Shown piece after piece: positions 24,478 through 33,813 of a DNA stretch of 64,000 nt. How positions within the stretch are numbered: the first letter of the stretch is position 1; each line of letters starts with the position of its first letter. Source of the stretch: Micromonospora_J zhanjiangensis (GTDB lineage: Bacteria; Actinomycetota; Actinomycetes; Mycobacteriales; Micromonosporaceae); NCBI RefSeq assembly GCF_042650605.1, contig NZ_JBHSBN010000026.1:20224-84223 (forward strand), read 5' to 3'. A program made the translations under genes and the position numbers. The notes below the pieces were generated by a model. That model was given only the letters and a program-made list of their open reading frames with translations, made no database searches and was not told the origin of the DNA.

Positions 24478-26169
24478 TCACCGGCCGGGCAGGGCCTCGG
24501 CGAGAGCCTCCCGGGCCCGGACGAACGACCGCAGCACCTCGTGCACCGGGGTGACCACGTACTCCTGGCCGACGGTGTGGACGGCCTCCCGCAGTCGCTT
24601 CTCCACCCGCCGCCGGGCCCGGCCCGCGGCCCAGCCGGTGACCGGCTTCACCAGCAGCCCGGTCAGCAGGCCGAGCGACAGCCCGCCGAGCAGCAGCAGG
24701 GTGGGCACCGGGACCACCCCGACCCGGGGATAGTCCAGGGCGGGTAGCCCCAGCACGCGCAGCAGGTAGCCGAGGACCAGCCAGCCGAGGCCGCCCAGCG
24801 CGGCCAGGGTCACCAACCACTGCCAGCCGCCGACCACCCGCCACCAGACCGGCCGCCGACCGAGCCCGAGGTCGGTGCCGGCGACCGCCCGGTCCAACGC
24901 GTCCGGCAGGTCGCCCAGCCGGGACCGGGCGGCGGCGCCGACCGCGGGACGCCAGGCCTCCGGCAGGGCGGCCCCGGCCCGGTCCGCGACGGCCCGGACG
25001 GCCAACCCGACCGCGGAGCGCTGCGCGACCGTCGGGTCGGGCAGCGAGGTGGCTGCCGGTGGCACCGGCGTCGCCGCGGGGTCGCCGGCCGAGCCGCCCC
25101 CGGGCAGGTGCAGCCGACGCAGCGGGTCGGGCCGCAACCGCCGCCAGCCCCGCACCAGCGGCCAGCCGGTCGCCGCGCCGGCCCGGTGCCGGTACGCCTG
25201 GGTGGCGGCGTCGGCCACCGCGGGTACGCCGGCCGAGGCCGCCAGCGCGGCGGTGAGCTGCCGCACCACCGTGCGGTCCACCTCGGCCACGTCGGTGCCG
25301 GCTCCGACGACCGGGGCGAGCCGTTCAGCCACGGCGTCCACGTCGCCGGAGAGCCGGAGCAGGGCGGCCTGGCGCTCGGCCACGGCCTGTTCCAGGGTGG
25401 CGCGCAGGTCGGTGATCGCCGGCCGGTCGCCCGCCGAGGTGGCCAGCACCGGTACGCCGGTCAGCCCGTCGGCCTCCAACAGCCGGCGCAGGTCGGCGAG
25501 CACCCGGGGCACCTCGGCCGGCGGCAGCCGGTCGGACTGGTTGAGCACCACCACCGTGACGTCCCGGTGCCGGTGGAACTGACGCAGGTACGCCGAGTGC
25601 ACCACCCGGTCGGCGTACTTCTGCGGGTCGACCACCCAGACCACCAGGTCCACCAGGCCGAGCAGCCGGTCCACCTCGATCCGGTGCGCCCGCTTCACCG
25701 AGTCGAAGTCCGGCAGGTCGAGCAGCACCAGCCCGTGCAGGGGTGCCTCGTCGTCCCCGTCCAGCACGCTCTCCCGGACGAACCGGTGCCGGGGCAGTAC
25801 GCCGATCCAGTCGAGCAGCTTCGTCGCCCCGTCCAGTGCCCCCCACACGCAGGCGTACGCCACACCGGTGGTCGGCCGGCGGACGCCGACCGGGGACAGG
25901 GTGATCCGGGCCAGCGCGTTGAACAGGCTGGACTTGCCGCTCCCGGTGGCACCGGCGAGCGCCACCACGGTGTGGTCCTGGGACAGCGCCAGCCGGGTCC
26001 CGGCCCGCTCGACCACGGTGTGCGCGGCGACCAGCAGATCGTCCGGCAGGTGGCCCTCGGCCTCGTGCCGGAACCGGTCCACCGCGCGTACCCGGTCGAG
26101 CAGGGCGTCGGCGTCCACCCACCGGTCGCGGCGCAACGCGTCACGCATCTTGTCAACGATATTGGTCAA
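24478..26169 (-). CDS. Dynamin-like GTPase, second of a pair
   Basis: About 563-aa GTPase. The P-loop is VVALAGATGSGKSSLFNALA (near residue 67), followed by a switch Thr region (GVRRPTTGVAYACVWG), G3 DLPDFDSV and G4 VVLNQSD. A helical stalk-like region and two adjacent membrane segments (WQWLVTLAALGGLGWLVLGYLL and VPTLLLLGGLSLGLLTGLLV, about 450-510) precede a charged C-terminal helix. Start: TTG 26169 overlaps the upstream GTPase stop (TTGA) and has GGAGAC before it; ATG 26148 is an alternative. Similar tandem GTPases (Streptomyces DynA/DynB) act at sporulation septa; here the role is inferred. Confidence 0.82.
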   Translation of the reverse strand: MTNIVDKMRDALRRDRWVDADALLDRVRAVDRFRHEAEGHLPDDLLVAAHTVVERAGTRLALSQDHTVVALAGATGSGKSSLFNALARITLSPVGVRRPTTGVAYACVWGALDGATKLLDWIGVLPRHRFVRESVLDGDDEAPLHGLVLLDLPDFDSVKRAHRIEVDRLLGLVDLVVWVVDPQKYADRVVHSAYLRQFHRHRDVTVVVLNQSDRLPPAEVPRVLADLRRLLEADGLTGVPVLATSAGDRPAITDLRATLEQAVAERQAALLRLSGDVDAVAERLAPVVGAGTDVAEVDRTVVRQLTAALAASAGVPAVADAATQAYRHRAGAATGWPLVRGWRRLRPDPLRRLHLPGGGSAGDPAATPVPPAATSLPDPTVAQRSAVGLAVRAVADRAGAALPEAWRPAVGAAARSRLGDLPDALDRAVAGTDLGLGRRPVWWRVVGGWQWLVTLAALGGLGWLVLGYLLRVLGLPALDYPRVGVVPVPTLLLLGGLSLGLLTGLLVKPVTGWAAGRARRRVEKRLREAVHTVGQEYVVTPVHEVLRSFVRAREALAEALPGR

Positions 26170-27953
26170 CGGTCGTCTCCGGGCAGGCGCAGCGGCACGT
26201 CGTCGCGCAGTCGCGCGTGGTTGCGGGCCTGCTCGACGGCGACCGCCGCCGCCCGCAGGCGTTCGCCCGGTCCGGCGCCCACCTCGGCGGCGGCGATCCG
26301 GGCCAGATACCGCTCGGCCTCCTCGTCGAGCAGCCCGTCGACCCGCCGGAGCAGGTCCTCCCGGGCCTTGGCGGCGAGCGTCCGTACCGCCTGGTCGCCG
26401 AAGATCGCCTGGAGCACCACCTGCGAGGCGATCGTGGTGCCGGCGCCGGTGGCCACCTCCAGCCCGGTCGGGATGAAGGCGGTCGAGGCGAACACCGCGA
26501 TGGTGACCGCCAGCCCGGTGGCGTTGACCGCGTAGGCGGCCGTACGGGCGACGAACCGCTTGTCGCCGCCCTCGGTCCGGACCAGTTCCAGGACGTCGCG
26601 TTGCCAGTCCCGGACCAGTCGTTCGGCCCGGGCCGGGAAGTCCGCGGCCGGCCGACCCAGGGCGGGGTCCAGCAACGCGGCCCCGGCCGGGTGCGCCTGC
26701 CACCCGCTGTGGGTGTGCTCGGCCGCGTCGGCGGCCACCCCCGTCAACAGGGTGACCAGCTGCGACTCGATCGCGGTCTGCAACTGCTGGTCCGGCGCCG
26801 GCCGGCCGGTGACCGCGGCCACCATCCGGTCCCGTAACCGGCCGATCCGGGCCTCGAAGGTGCGGAAGAACTCCCCGGTGCCGACGAACTCCTGCCACCG
26901 GGCGAGCACCTCGCCGCGCAGCAACCGGCCGTCGCGCAGCCCGGCGGCGACCGTCTGGCGGGCGTTGCGGTACGCGGCGTGGACCCGCTCGGCCAGGGCG
27001 TCGGCGGCGGTGGCCTGCTCGTCGGCGGCGTCGGCCAGTCCTTCGACGGCGGGCCTGAGCGCACCCAGCGCGCCGTCCAGCGTCTGCCGGACGACGGAAC
27101 CGCGCGCCGCGCTGTCGGCGGCCAGTCGACCGAACCAGGTACGCAACTCGGCCGTGGTGGACTCGGGCAGCAGGCCCTGTCCGTCGACGACGGTCTCCGG
27201 CAGCACGAACAGCGGTGCCGCAGCCAGGTCGTGCTCGGCGAGCATCTCCCGCAGGTGGGTCGCCACCTCGTCGGCGGCCGCTGGCGGGACCCGGTCCAGG
27301 ACCAGCGCGATCACCGTCCCGCGTAGTCGGGCGGTACGCAGCAGACCCCAGGGCACCGCGTCGGCGTACCGGGCGGCGGTGGTGACGAACAGCCACAGGT
27401 CGGCGGCGGCGAGCAGTTGCGCGGCGAGGGCCCGGTTGGCGTCCACCACCGAGTCGATGTCCGGCGCGTCGAGGAAGGCCAGGCCGGGGGTGAGGGCCGG
27501 CGCCCCGACCAGTTGCAGGGTGTCCGGCCGGTCGCTGGGCGTCGAGGTGCGGGTCAGGCCGGGCAGCAGGTCGCCCTGCCGGAACCAGGCCGAGTCGGTC
27601 GGGTTGCAGACCAGCACGGGCGAGCGGGTGGTGGGCCGCAACACGCCGGTGGCGCTGACCCGGGCCTGCACCAGGCTGTTGACCAGGGTCGACTTGCCGG
27701 CACCGGTCGAGCCGCCGACCACCACCAGCAGCGGGGCGTCGAGTCGGGCGAGCCGGGGTAGGAGGTAGTCGTCGAGCTGCCCGACCAGGGCGGCGCCGAC
27801 CCGTCGGGCCTCGTCGGCCGACGGCAGCGCCAACGGGTACGGGGTGTCGGCGATCGTCGCCCGCAACCCGGTCAACGCATCCCGAAGGTCCGGTTCGGTC
27901 GGGGCGACGGGTGTCCTGCCGGATCGGACAGCCGGCTCACCCTGCGTGGTCAT
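26166..27953 (-). CDS. Dynamin-like GTPase, first of a pair
   Basis: 595-aa GTPase. P-loop: LLVVVGGSTGAGKSTLVNSL (about residue 78), then VLRPTTRSPVLVCNP (switch I), LAFLDAPDIDSV (G3 DxPD) and a VIALVLDRVPP G4-like strand. The region after the G domain is long and helical. Hydrophobic segments near residues 470-520 (VNATGLAVTIAVFASTAFIPTG, IASQVVLQAIF) give a membrane hairpin. The G4 motif lacks the usual N/TKxD Asp-Lys pattern, so nucleotide specificity is open. It is divergent from dnaK and heads a two- or three-gene operon; its stop overlaps the start of the next GTPase. Confidence 0.84.
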   Translation of the reverse strand: MTTQGEPAVRSGRTPVAPTEPDLRDALTGLRATIADTPYPLALPSADEARRVGAALVGQLDDYLLPRLARLDAPLLVVVGGSTGAGKSTLVNSLVQARVSATGVLRPTTRSPVLVCNPTDSAWFRQGDLLPGLTRTSTPSDRPDTLQLVGAPALTPGLAFLDAPDIDSVVDANRALAAQLLAAADLWLFVTTAARYADAVPWGLLRTARLRGTVIALVLDRVPPAAADEVATHLREMLAEHDLAAAPLFVLPETVVDGQGLLPESTTAELRTWFGRLAADSAARGSVVRQTLDGALGALRPAVEGLADAADEQATAADALAERVHAAYRNARQTVAAGLRDGRLLRGEVLARWQEFVGTGEFFRTFEARIGRLRDRMVAAVTGRPAPDQQLQTAIESQLVTLLTGVAADAAEHTHSGWQAHPAGAALLDPALGRPAADFPARAERLVRDWQRDVLELVRTEGGDKRFVARTAAYAVNATGLAVTIAVFASTAFIPTGLEVATGAGTTIASQVVLQAIFGDQAVRTLAAKAREDLLRRVDGLLDEEAERYLARIAAAEVGAGPGERLRAAAVAVEQARNHARLRDDVPLRLPGDDR

Positions 27954-28054
27954 CGGTAAAGCGTGCCTGATCTATGCACCGCAGACAACTGGTACCTCCG
28001 TCCGGGCTATCGCCCCTGATGTCCGAATATGGCGGCGGGTTGCGTCGGTCTGGC

Positions 28055-28068
28055 TCAAGTCGACTTGA
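28055..28068. promoter_or_regulatory. TCAAGTCGACTTGA palindrome upstream of dnaK
   Basis: A perfect 14-bp palindrome. Its right part includes the start of a -35-like TTGACG (28065-28070), about 19 bp before TATTGA (28090-28095). It resembles the half-sites of an HspR box in reversed order and could be a second HspR contact or part of the divergent GTPase promoter. Confidence 0.45.
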
Positions 28069-28091
28069 CGTTACCGGTGATCGTGGCACTA

Positions 28092-28110
28092 TTGAGTCCG
28101 GTCCACTCAA
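28092..28110. promoter_or_regulatory. HAIR box (HspR operator) of the dnaK operon
   Basis: TTGAGT-N7-ACTCAA, matching the published HspR inverted repeat CTTGAGT-N7-ACTCAAG apart from the outermost base pair. It sits 65 bp upstream of dnaK and overlaps the candidate -10, as expected for repression by HspR encoded at 32337-32840. Confidence 0.85.
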
Positions 28111-28175
28111 CTTGTGGTGGGTGTGCTGCGGGCGGTGCCCGTCACCTGCTCTAGTAACGAAGCGAGGAAGCGAAG

Positions 28176-30077
<1,902 letters not shown>

Positions 30078-30155
30078 CGTGTCGCCCTCCCGCGTTTCCG
30101 AGGAACCTGGTTCGCCAGGGTTCAGTTCAGACGTCCAACGGATTGAGGTAGTCGC

Positions 30156-31010
30156 ATGACGGACAAGCCACGGGCCGCCGACCCGGAGACGACCGGGTCG
30201 ACGCCGGGTGGCTCCGCGACAGCCGGCCAGGCGAAGGAGCAGGCCGCCGAGCGCGTCGTCATCCGGAACAAGCGGAAGATCCGCACCGACGGCGACGGCG
30301 GCGGGGCCCACCGGGCCGAGGCCGCCGCCGACCCGGACGAGGCGAAGTCCTCGGCCGGGGCCGCCGACGCACAGCCGGACCCGGCCGAGTCGACCGAGGC
30401 GGCGCCCGCCGGGGTCGACTCCTCGGCGGTGGAGACCGCGCTGGCCGAGGACTCGGCGCAGACCGCCAAGGCGGCGGAGACCGAGGCGGCCGGCGGGTCG
30501 GGTGGTGACGGCCCGGTGGTCGACGCCCCGGCCGAGCCGGTCGACGTACCGGCACCGGAGCGGCCTGCCGGCCTCGGTGCCGAGCTGCAGGCCCTGCGCT
30601 CCGAGCTCGACGAGCGGACCCGGGATCTGCAGCGGGTCACCGCGGAGTACGCCAACTACCGCAAGCGGGTCGACCGGGACCGGGGACTGGTCGCGGAGCA
30701 GAACACCGGGACGGTGCTGTCCGGACTGCTGCCGATCCTCGACGATCTCGACCGGGCCCGCGAACACGGCGACCTGGTCGGACCGTTCGGCGCGGTGGCC
30801 GAGCACCTCACCGCCGTGGTGGGCAAGCTGGGCCTGACCGCGTTCGGCGAGAAGGGCGACCCGTTCGACCCCACCCGGCACGAGGCGGTCGCGCACCTGA
30901 CCTCGGCCGACGTGACCGAGCCGACCTGCGTCGACGTGATGCGGCGGGGTTACCTGCTCGGCGAACGGCTGCTCCGGGCCGCGCTGGTCGCGGTGGCCGA
31001 TCCTGAATAG
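30156..31010 (+). CDS. grpE: Nucleotide exchange factor GrpE
   Basis: 284-aa protein. The GrpE fold is in the C-terminal half: LRSELDERTRDLQRVTAEYANYRKRVDRDRG (about residues 148-178, the long dimerising helix) and the beta domain with GEKGDPFDPTRHEAVAHL (about 228-245). It releases ADP from DnaK. The first about 130 residues are an Ala/Asp/Glu-rich low-complexity extension, unusually long (GrpE is often near 200 aa). Second gene of the operon, 78 bp after dnaK. A strong hairpin follows at 31020-31077. Confidence 0.95.
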   Translation: MTDKPRAADPETTGSTPGGSATAGQAKEQAAERVVIRNKRKIRTDGDGGGAHRAEAAADPDEAKSSAGAADAQPDPAESTEAAPAGVDSSAVETALAEDSAQTAKAAETEAAGGSGGDGPVVDAPAEPVDVPAPERPAGLGAELQALRSELDERTRDLQRVTAEYANYRKRVDRDRGLVAEQNTGTVLSGLLPILDDLDRAREHGDLVGPFGAVAEHLTAVVGKLGLTAFGEKGDPFDPTRHEAVAHLTSADVTEPTCVDVMRRGYLLGERLLRAALVAVADPE

Positions 31011-31019
31011 GGCAATTGG

Positions 31020-31077
31020 CGTGATCGAGGTGCCCACCCCGCCGGCCCGGCCGGCCCGGGTGGGCGCCTCGATCACG
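31020..31077 (+). terminator. 20-bp hairpin between grpE and dnaJ
   Basis: Arms 31020-31039 (CGTGATCGAGGTGCCCACCC) and 31058-31077 pair over all 20 positions, one as G-U in RNA. The 18-base loop is GC-palindromic. It starts 9 bp after the grpE stop and ends about 21 bp before the dnaJ leader, so it may reduce read-through and lower dnaJ-hspR expression relative to dnaK-grpE, or act as an mRNA processing or stability stem. Confidence 0.75.
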
Positions 31078-31098
31078 ACACGAGTGAGGAGGACGCCA

Positions 31099-31128
31099 GT
31101 GAGCGAGTGCGGTGGTGTGCCGGCATGA
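31099..31128 (+). CDS. Possible 9-codon leader peptide overlapping the dnaJ start
   Basis: GTG at 31099 has the best ribosome site in this gap (AGGAGG at 31087-31092, 6-base spacing). It opens a 9-codon frame (MSECGGVPA) whose TGA stop (31126-31128) overlaps the dnaJ ATG (31125-31127) as ATGA. Ribosomes finishing the leader could restart on dnaJ, which has no close ribosome site of its own. The alternative is that dnaJ starts at the in-frame GTG 31107, 14 bases after AGGAGG. Seen in sequence; translation is inferred. Confidence 0.45.
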   Translation: MSECGGVPA

Positions 31129-32312
31129 GCTCGAAGGATTGGCTGGAGAAGGACTACTACGCCGCGTTGGGCGTGGACCGGTCCGCCTCCTCGGACCAGA
31201 TCAAGAAGGCTTACCGGAAGCTGGCCCGGGAACTGCACCCGGACCACAACCCCGGCAACCCGGAGGCCGAGGACCGCTTCAAGTCGGTCTCCGAGGCGTA
31301 CGACGTGCTGTCCGACGAGCGCAGGCGCAAGGAGTACGACGAGATGCGCTCGCTCTTCGGCTCCGGCTCGTTCCGGCGCAACGCCCGGTCGGCCGGGCAA
31401 CCGGGCGGCTTCCCGTTCGACGTCTCCGACCTGTTCGGTGCCGGCGCGCAACCACAGCCCGGTGCCGGTGACCGACGGTTCGGCGGTGCCGGCTTCTCCG
31501 ACCTGTTCGGTTCGATCTTCTCCGGCGGTAACGCCGGGCGGGCCCGAGGGCCGGCCCGGGGCCGGGACGTCGAGGCCGAGGTGGTGCTGGACTTCGGCGA
31601 CGCGGTGCGCGGCGTCACCCTGCCGCTGAGCCTGCGCGCGCCCGGCGTCTGCGACACCTGCCACGGTGACGGCGCCAAGCCGGGCACCCGGCCACGGGCC
31701 TGCCCGGAGTGCCACGGCGCCGGCGTCGTGACCCGTAACCAGGGCTCCTTCAGCTTCTCCGAGCCGTGCCGCGAGTGCCAGGGCGTCGGCACCGTGGTCG
31801 AGGAGAAGTGTCCCGAGTGCCTGGGCACCGGTGGCGTGACCAAGACCCGCACCCTCAACGTGCGGTTCCCGGCCGGGGTCTCCGACGGGCAGCGGATCCG
31901 GCTCGCCGGGCGTGGTGAGCCGGGTGAGCGGGGTGGACCGGCCGGTGACCTCTTCGTCCTGGTGAAGGTGCGTCCGGACGAGCTGTTCGGGCGCAACGGT
32001 GCCGACCTGACCCTGACCGTGCCGATCACCTTCGCCGAGGCGGTGCTCGGCACCGACCTGCGGGTGCCCACCATGGACGGTGCGGTGACCCTGCGGGTGC
32101 CACCGGGTACGCCGAGCGGCCGGACCCTGCGGGCCCGGGGCAAGGGTGTGGCCCGGCGGGACGGTGAGCCGGGCGACCTGCTGGTCACCGTCGAGGTGAC
32201 GGTCCCCGGCCGGTTGTCCGCCGAGGCGCGCGAGACGCTGGAGGCGTTCGCCGCCCAGACTCCCGGCGCCGACCGGGAACATCTCGACGCCCGCGTACGT
32301 CGGTTCAGTTAG
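31125..32312 (+). CDS. dnaJ: Molecular chaperone DnaJ (Hsp40), DnaJ1 type
   Basis: 395-aa co-chaperone. J domain at residues about 9-75 with DYYAALGVDRSASSDQIKKA and the essential HPD (ARELHPDHNPGN). A Gly/Phe-rich section (SDLFGAGAQPQPG) follows. Four CxxCxGxG zinc repeats lie at about 182-245 (CDTCHGDG, CPECHGAG, CRECQGVG, CPECLGTG). The C-terminal peptide-binding domain has VRFPAGVSDGQRIRLAGRGEPG. It stimulates DnaK ATPase and delivers substrates. ATG 31125 is preferred; in-frame GTG 31107 would add MRWCAG. Third gene of the operon, followed 24 bp later by hspR. Confidence 0.94.
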   Translation: MSSKDWLEKDYYAALGVDRSASSDQIKKAYRKLARELHPDHNPGNPEAEDRFKSVSEAYDVLSDERRRKEYDEMRSLFGSGSFRRNARSAGQPGGFPFDVSDLFGAGAQPQPGAGDRRFGGAGFSDLFGSIFSGGNAGRARGPARGRDVEAEVVLDFGDAVRGVTLPLSLRAPGVCDTCHGDGAKPGTRPRACPECHGAGVVTRNQGSFSFSEPCRECQGVGTVVEEKCPECLGTGGVTKTRTLNVRFPAGVSDGQRIRLAGRGEPGERGGPAGDLFVLVKVRPDELFGRNGADLTLTVPITFAEAVLGTDLRVPTMDGAVTLRVPPGTPSGRTLRARGKGVARRDGEPGDLLVTVEVTVPGRLSAEARETLEAFAAQTPGADREHLDARVRRFS

Positions 32313-32336
32313 CCGGTCATTCCCGGAGGTGCTCCC

Positions 32337-32840
32337 ATGATGGTCGAGGAGTTCGTCATCTCGGTCGCCCAGGCGTCCGACGCCAAGGTGCTGATGATCT
32401 CCGTCGCGGCCAGGATGGCCAACATGCACCCGCAGACGCTGCGCCAGTACGACCGGCTGGGCCTGGTCCAGCCCGGCCGTACGGCCGGCGGCGGTCGCCG
32501 GTACAGCGTCCGGGACGTGGTGCTGCTGCGTGAGGTGCAGCGACTCAGCCAGGAGGACGGGGTCAACCTGGCCGGCATCAAACGGATCATCGAGCTGGAG
32601 CAACTGGTCGACCGCATGCAGCGGCAGATGGCCCAGCTGCGGGCCGAGCTGGACGTCGCGTACCAGCGGGTCGCCGAGCTGGAATCGCTGGCCGCCTTCC
32701 CCCGCCGGGACCTGGTGCCGACCACCCGGACCTCCACCGCGCTGGTGGTCTGGCGCTCCCAGGCCGCCGGCATGCGGTCCCAGCCGCCCGGCGCCCGGCC
32801 GCGTCCGTCGGCCGACGGTGGGCCCGGCGGACGAGGCTGA
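32337..32840 (+). CDS. hspR: MerR-family heat-shock repressor HspR
   Basis: 167-aa repressor of heat-shock genes. MerR-type winged HTH at about residues 18-88: LMISVAARMANMHPQTLRQYDRLGLVQPGR and RRYSVRDVVLLREVQRL. A coiled-coil segment (LEQLVDRMQRQMAQLRAELDVAYQRVAELE, about 90-120) gives dimerisation. A basic Pro/Gly-rich tail (about 135-167) is longer than in Streptomyces HspR. GGAGG stands about 9 bp upstream of the ATG pair at 32337. It should bind the HAIR boxes at 28092 and 36939 in this window, with DnaK as co-repressor. Confidence 0.93.
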   Translation: MMVEEFVISVAQASDAKVLMISVAARMANMHPQTLRQYDRLGLVQPGRTAGGGRRYSVRDVVLLREVQRLSQEDGVNLAGIKRIIELEQLVDRMQRQMAQLRAELDVAYQRVAELESLAAFPRRDLVPTTRTSTALVVWRSQAAGMRSQPPGARPRPSADGGPGGRG

Positions 32841-32927
32841 GCGTTTCCCCTTCCCGAACCCGCCGACTGGGATAACCTGGGAATAGTCCGATTTTTCCCA
32901 TTACGGGCTAAAGGTGGGGTGAGAAGC

Positions 32928-33098
32928 GTGAGCGGCGATTCCGTCAGAAGAGTGGCCGAGAAGGCCAAGGAGAGAGCCGCGAAGGCGGCCGAGGCTGCCG
33001 GGCAAAAGGTCGACCAGTTGACCGACCAGGTCGACAAGGGACAGGACCAGGCCCGGGTACGGGCGAACGAGGTCAAGGATCGCGGCAGCGACAAATGA
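32928..33098 (+). CDS. 56-aa amphipathic helical protein
   Basis: Short gene starting GTG 32928. The product (MSGDSVRRVAEKAKERAAKA, then AEAAGQKVDQLTDQVDKGQD, ending QARVRANEVKDRGSDK) is almost wholly charged/Ala heptad-like helix, without cysteine or hydrophobic anchor. The style is like small stress-related or MT0933-type antitoxin-like proteins (repeated K-x-x-D-x-x-T/V), but the match is too weak to assign. It is 87 bp downstream of hspR, in an A/T-richer leader, and is followed by a strong hairpin, so it is probably expressed alone or as the tail of the chaperone operon. Confidence 0.65.
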   Translation: MSGDSVRRVAEKAKERAAKAAEAAGQKVDQLTDQVDKGQDQARVRANEVKDRGSDK

Positions 33099-33118
33099 CG
33101 TCGGCCGGGGGGCTGATG

Positions 33119-33155
33119 GCGCGGGCCGGGATCCACGGGGGGTCCCGGCCCGCGC
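33119..33155. terminator. Hairpin between convergent 56-aa and 143-aa genes
   Basis: GCGCGGGCCGGGA (33119-33131) pairs perfectly with TCCCGGCCCGCGC (33143-33155); 11-base loop. Located between convergent genes ending at 33098 and 33230. Confidence 0.75.
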
Positions 33156-33229
33156 GCCTCCGGGCCACGGCCCAGGTGCGTCCCGGTCCCGGCCCACGCG
33201 TCCGCGGGTGTTCCCGGCCCGGACCCGCC

Positions 33230-33661
33230 TCAGCCGAGGCGCTTGCCCTGGCGGACCAGGCCGCCCTCGCACCAGTCGTGGTAGTTGAACAGGTCCGGCC
33301 GGGCCAGCAGCATCCGGGCGTTGTGCGCCCAGGTGGTCATCAGCTCGTCGCCGGCCTGCTCCGCCTGCTCGACCAGCTTGCGCAGCCGGCGCCGGGGGTG
33401 CGCCCGGAAGTTGGTCCGGATGCCGTCCGCGGCGTAGATGTACAGGCAGTGCAGGGCGAACCGGCGGGCCGGGCAGGACCGGTCCATCGCCAGCTCGAAC
33501 AACGTCGGGACCAGCCGGTCACCGGCGACCAGCAGATCCCAGTCCTGCGGCATCGACTGCAGCGGCACCGAGTCCGGTTCGTAGGCCCAGGCGCGCAGCT
33601 CGGCGGGAGACGGGTCCACCGGATTGGCAAACCCCTGGAACCCCGACTGCTGCACGCTCAA
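33230..33661 (-). CDS. Conserved actinobacterial protein of unknown function (143 aa)
   Basis: 143-aa soluble, mostly helical protein starting MSVQQSGFQGFANPVDPSPA. Well-spaced conserved-looking segments include SMPQDWDLLVAGDRLVPTLF, DRSCPARRFALHCLYIYAADGIRTNF and WAHNARMLLARPDLFNYHDW. No membrane segment or catalytic motif is recognised. Similar proteins with the same MSVQQSGFQGFANPVDPSP start are remembered from Streptomyces and other actinomycetes, which suggests a conserved housekeeping role. It is transcribed alone toward the chaperone cluster. Confidence 0.8.
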   Translation of the reverse strand: MSVQQSGFQGFANPVDPSPAELRAWAYEPDSVPLQSMPQDWDLLVAGDRLVPTLFELAMDRSCPARRFALHCLYIYAADGIRTNFRAHPRRRLRKLVEQAEQAGDELMTTWAHNARMLLARPDLFNYHDWCEGGLVRQGKRLG

Positions 33662-33813
33662 CGGGCCGACCTTCCCGCTCGCCGTTGCGGAGCGCGACTC
33701 CTCGGCACGCGCACCGCTATCTGATGCGGCAGGTTAGCTTGCCGGAGCAAACTGGGGAAGAGGCGGTCTCGGGAGTTTCCAGACTCGGGACGTCCCGAGG
33801 CCGGACATCCCGG

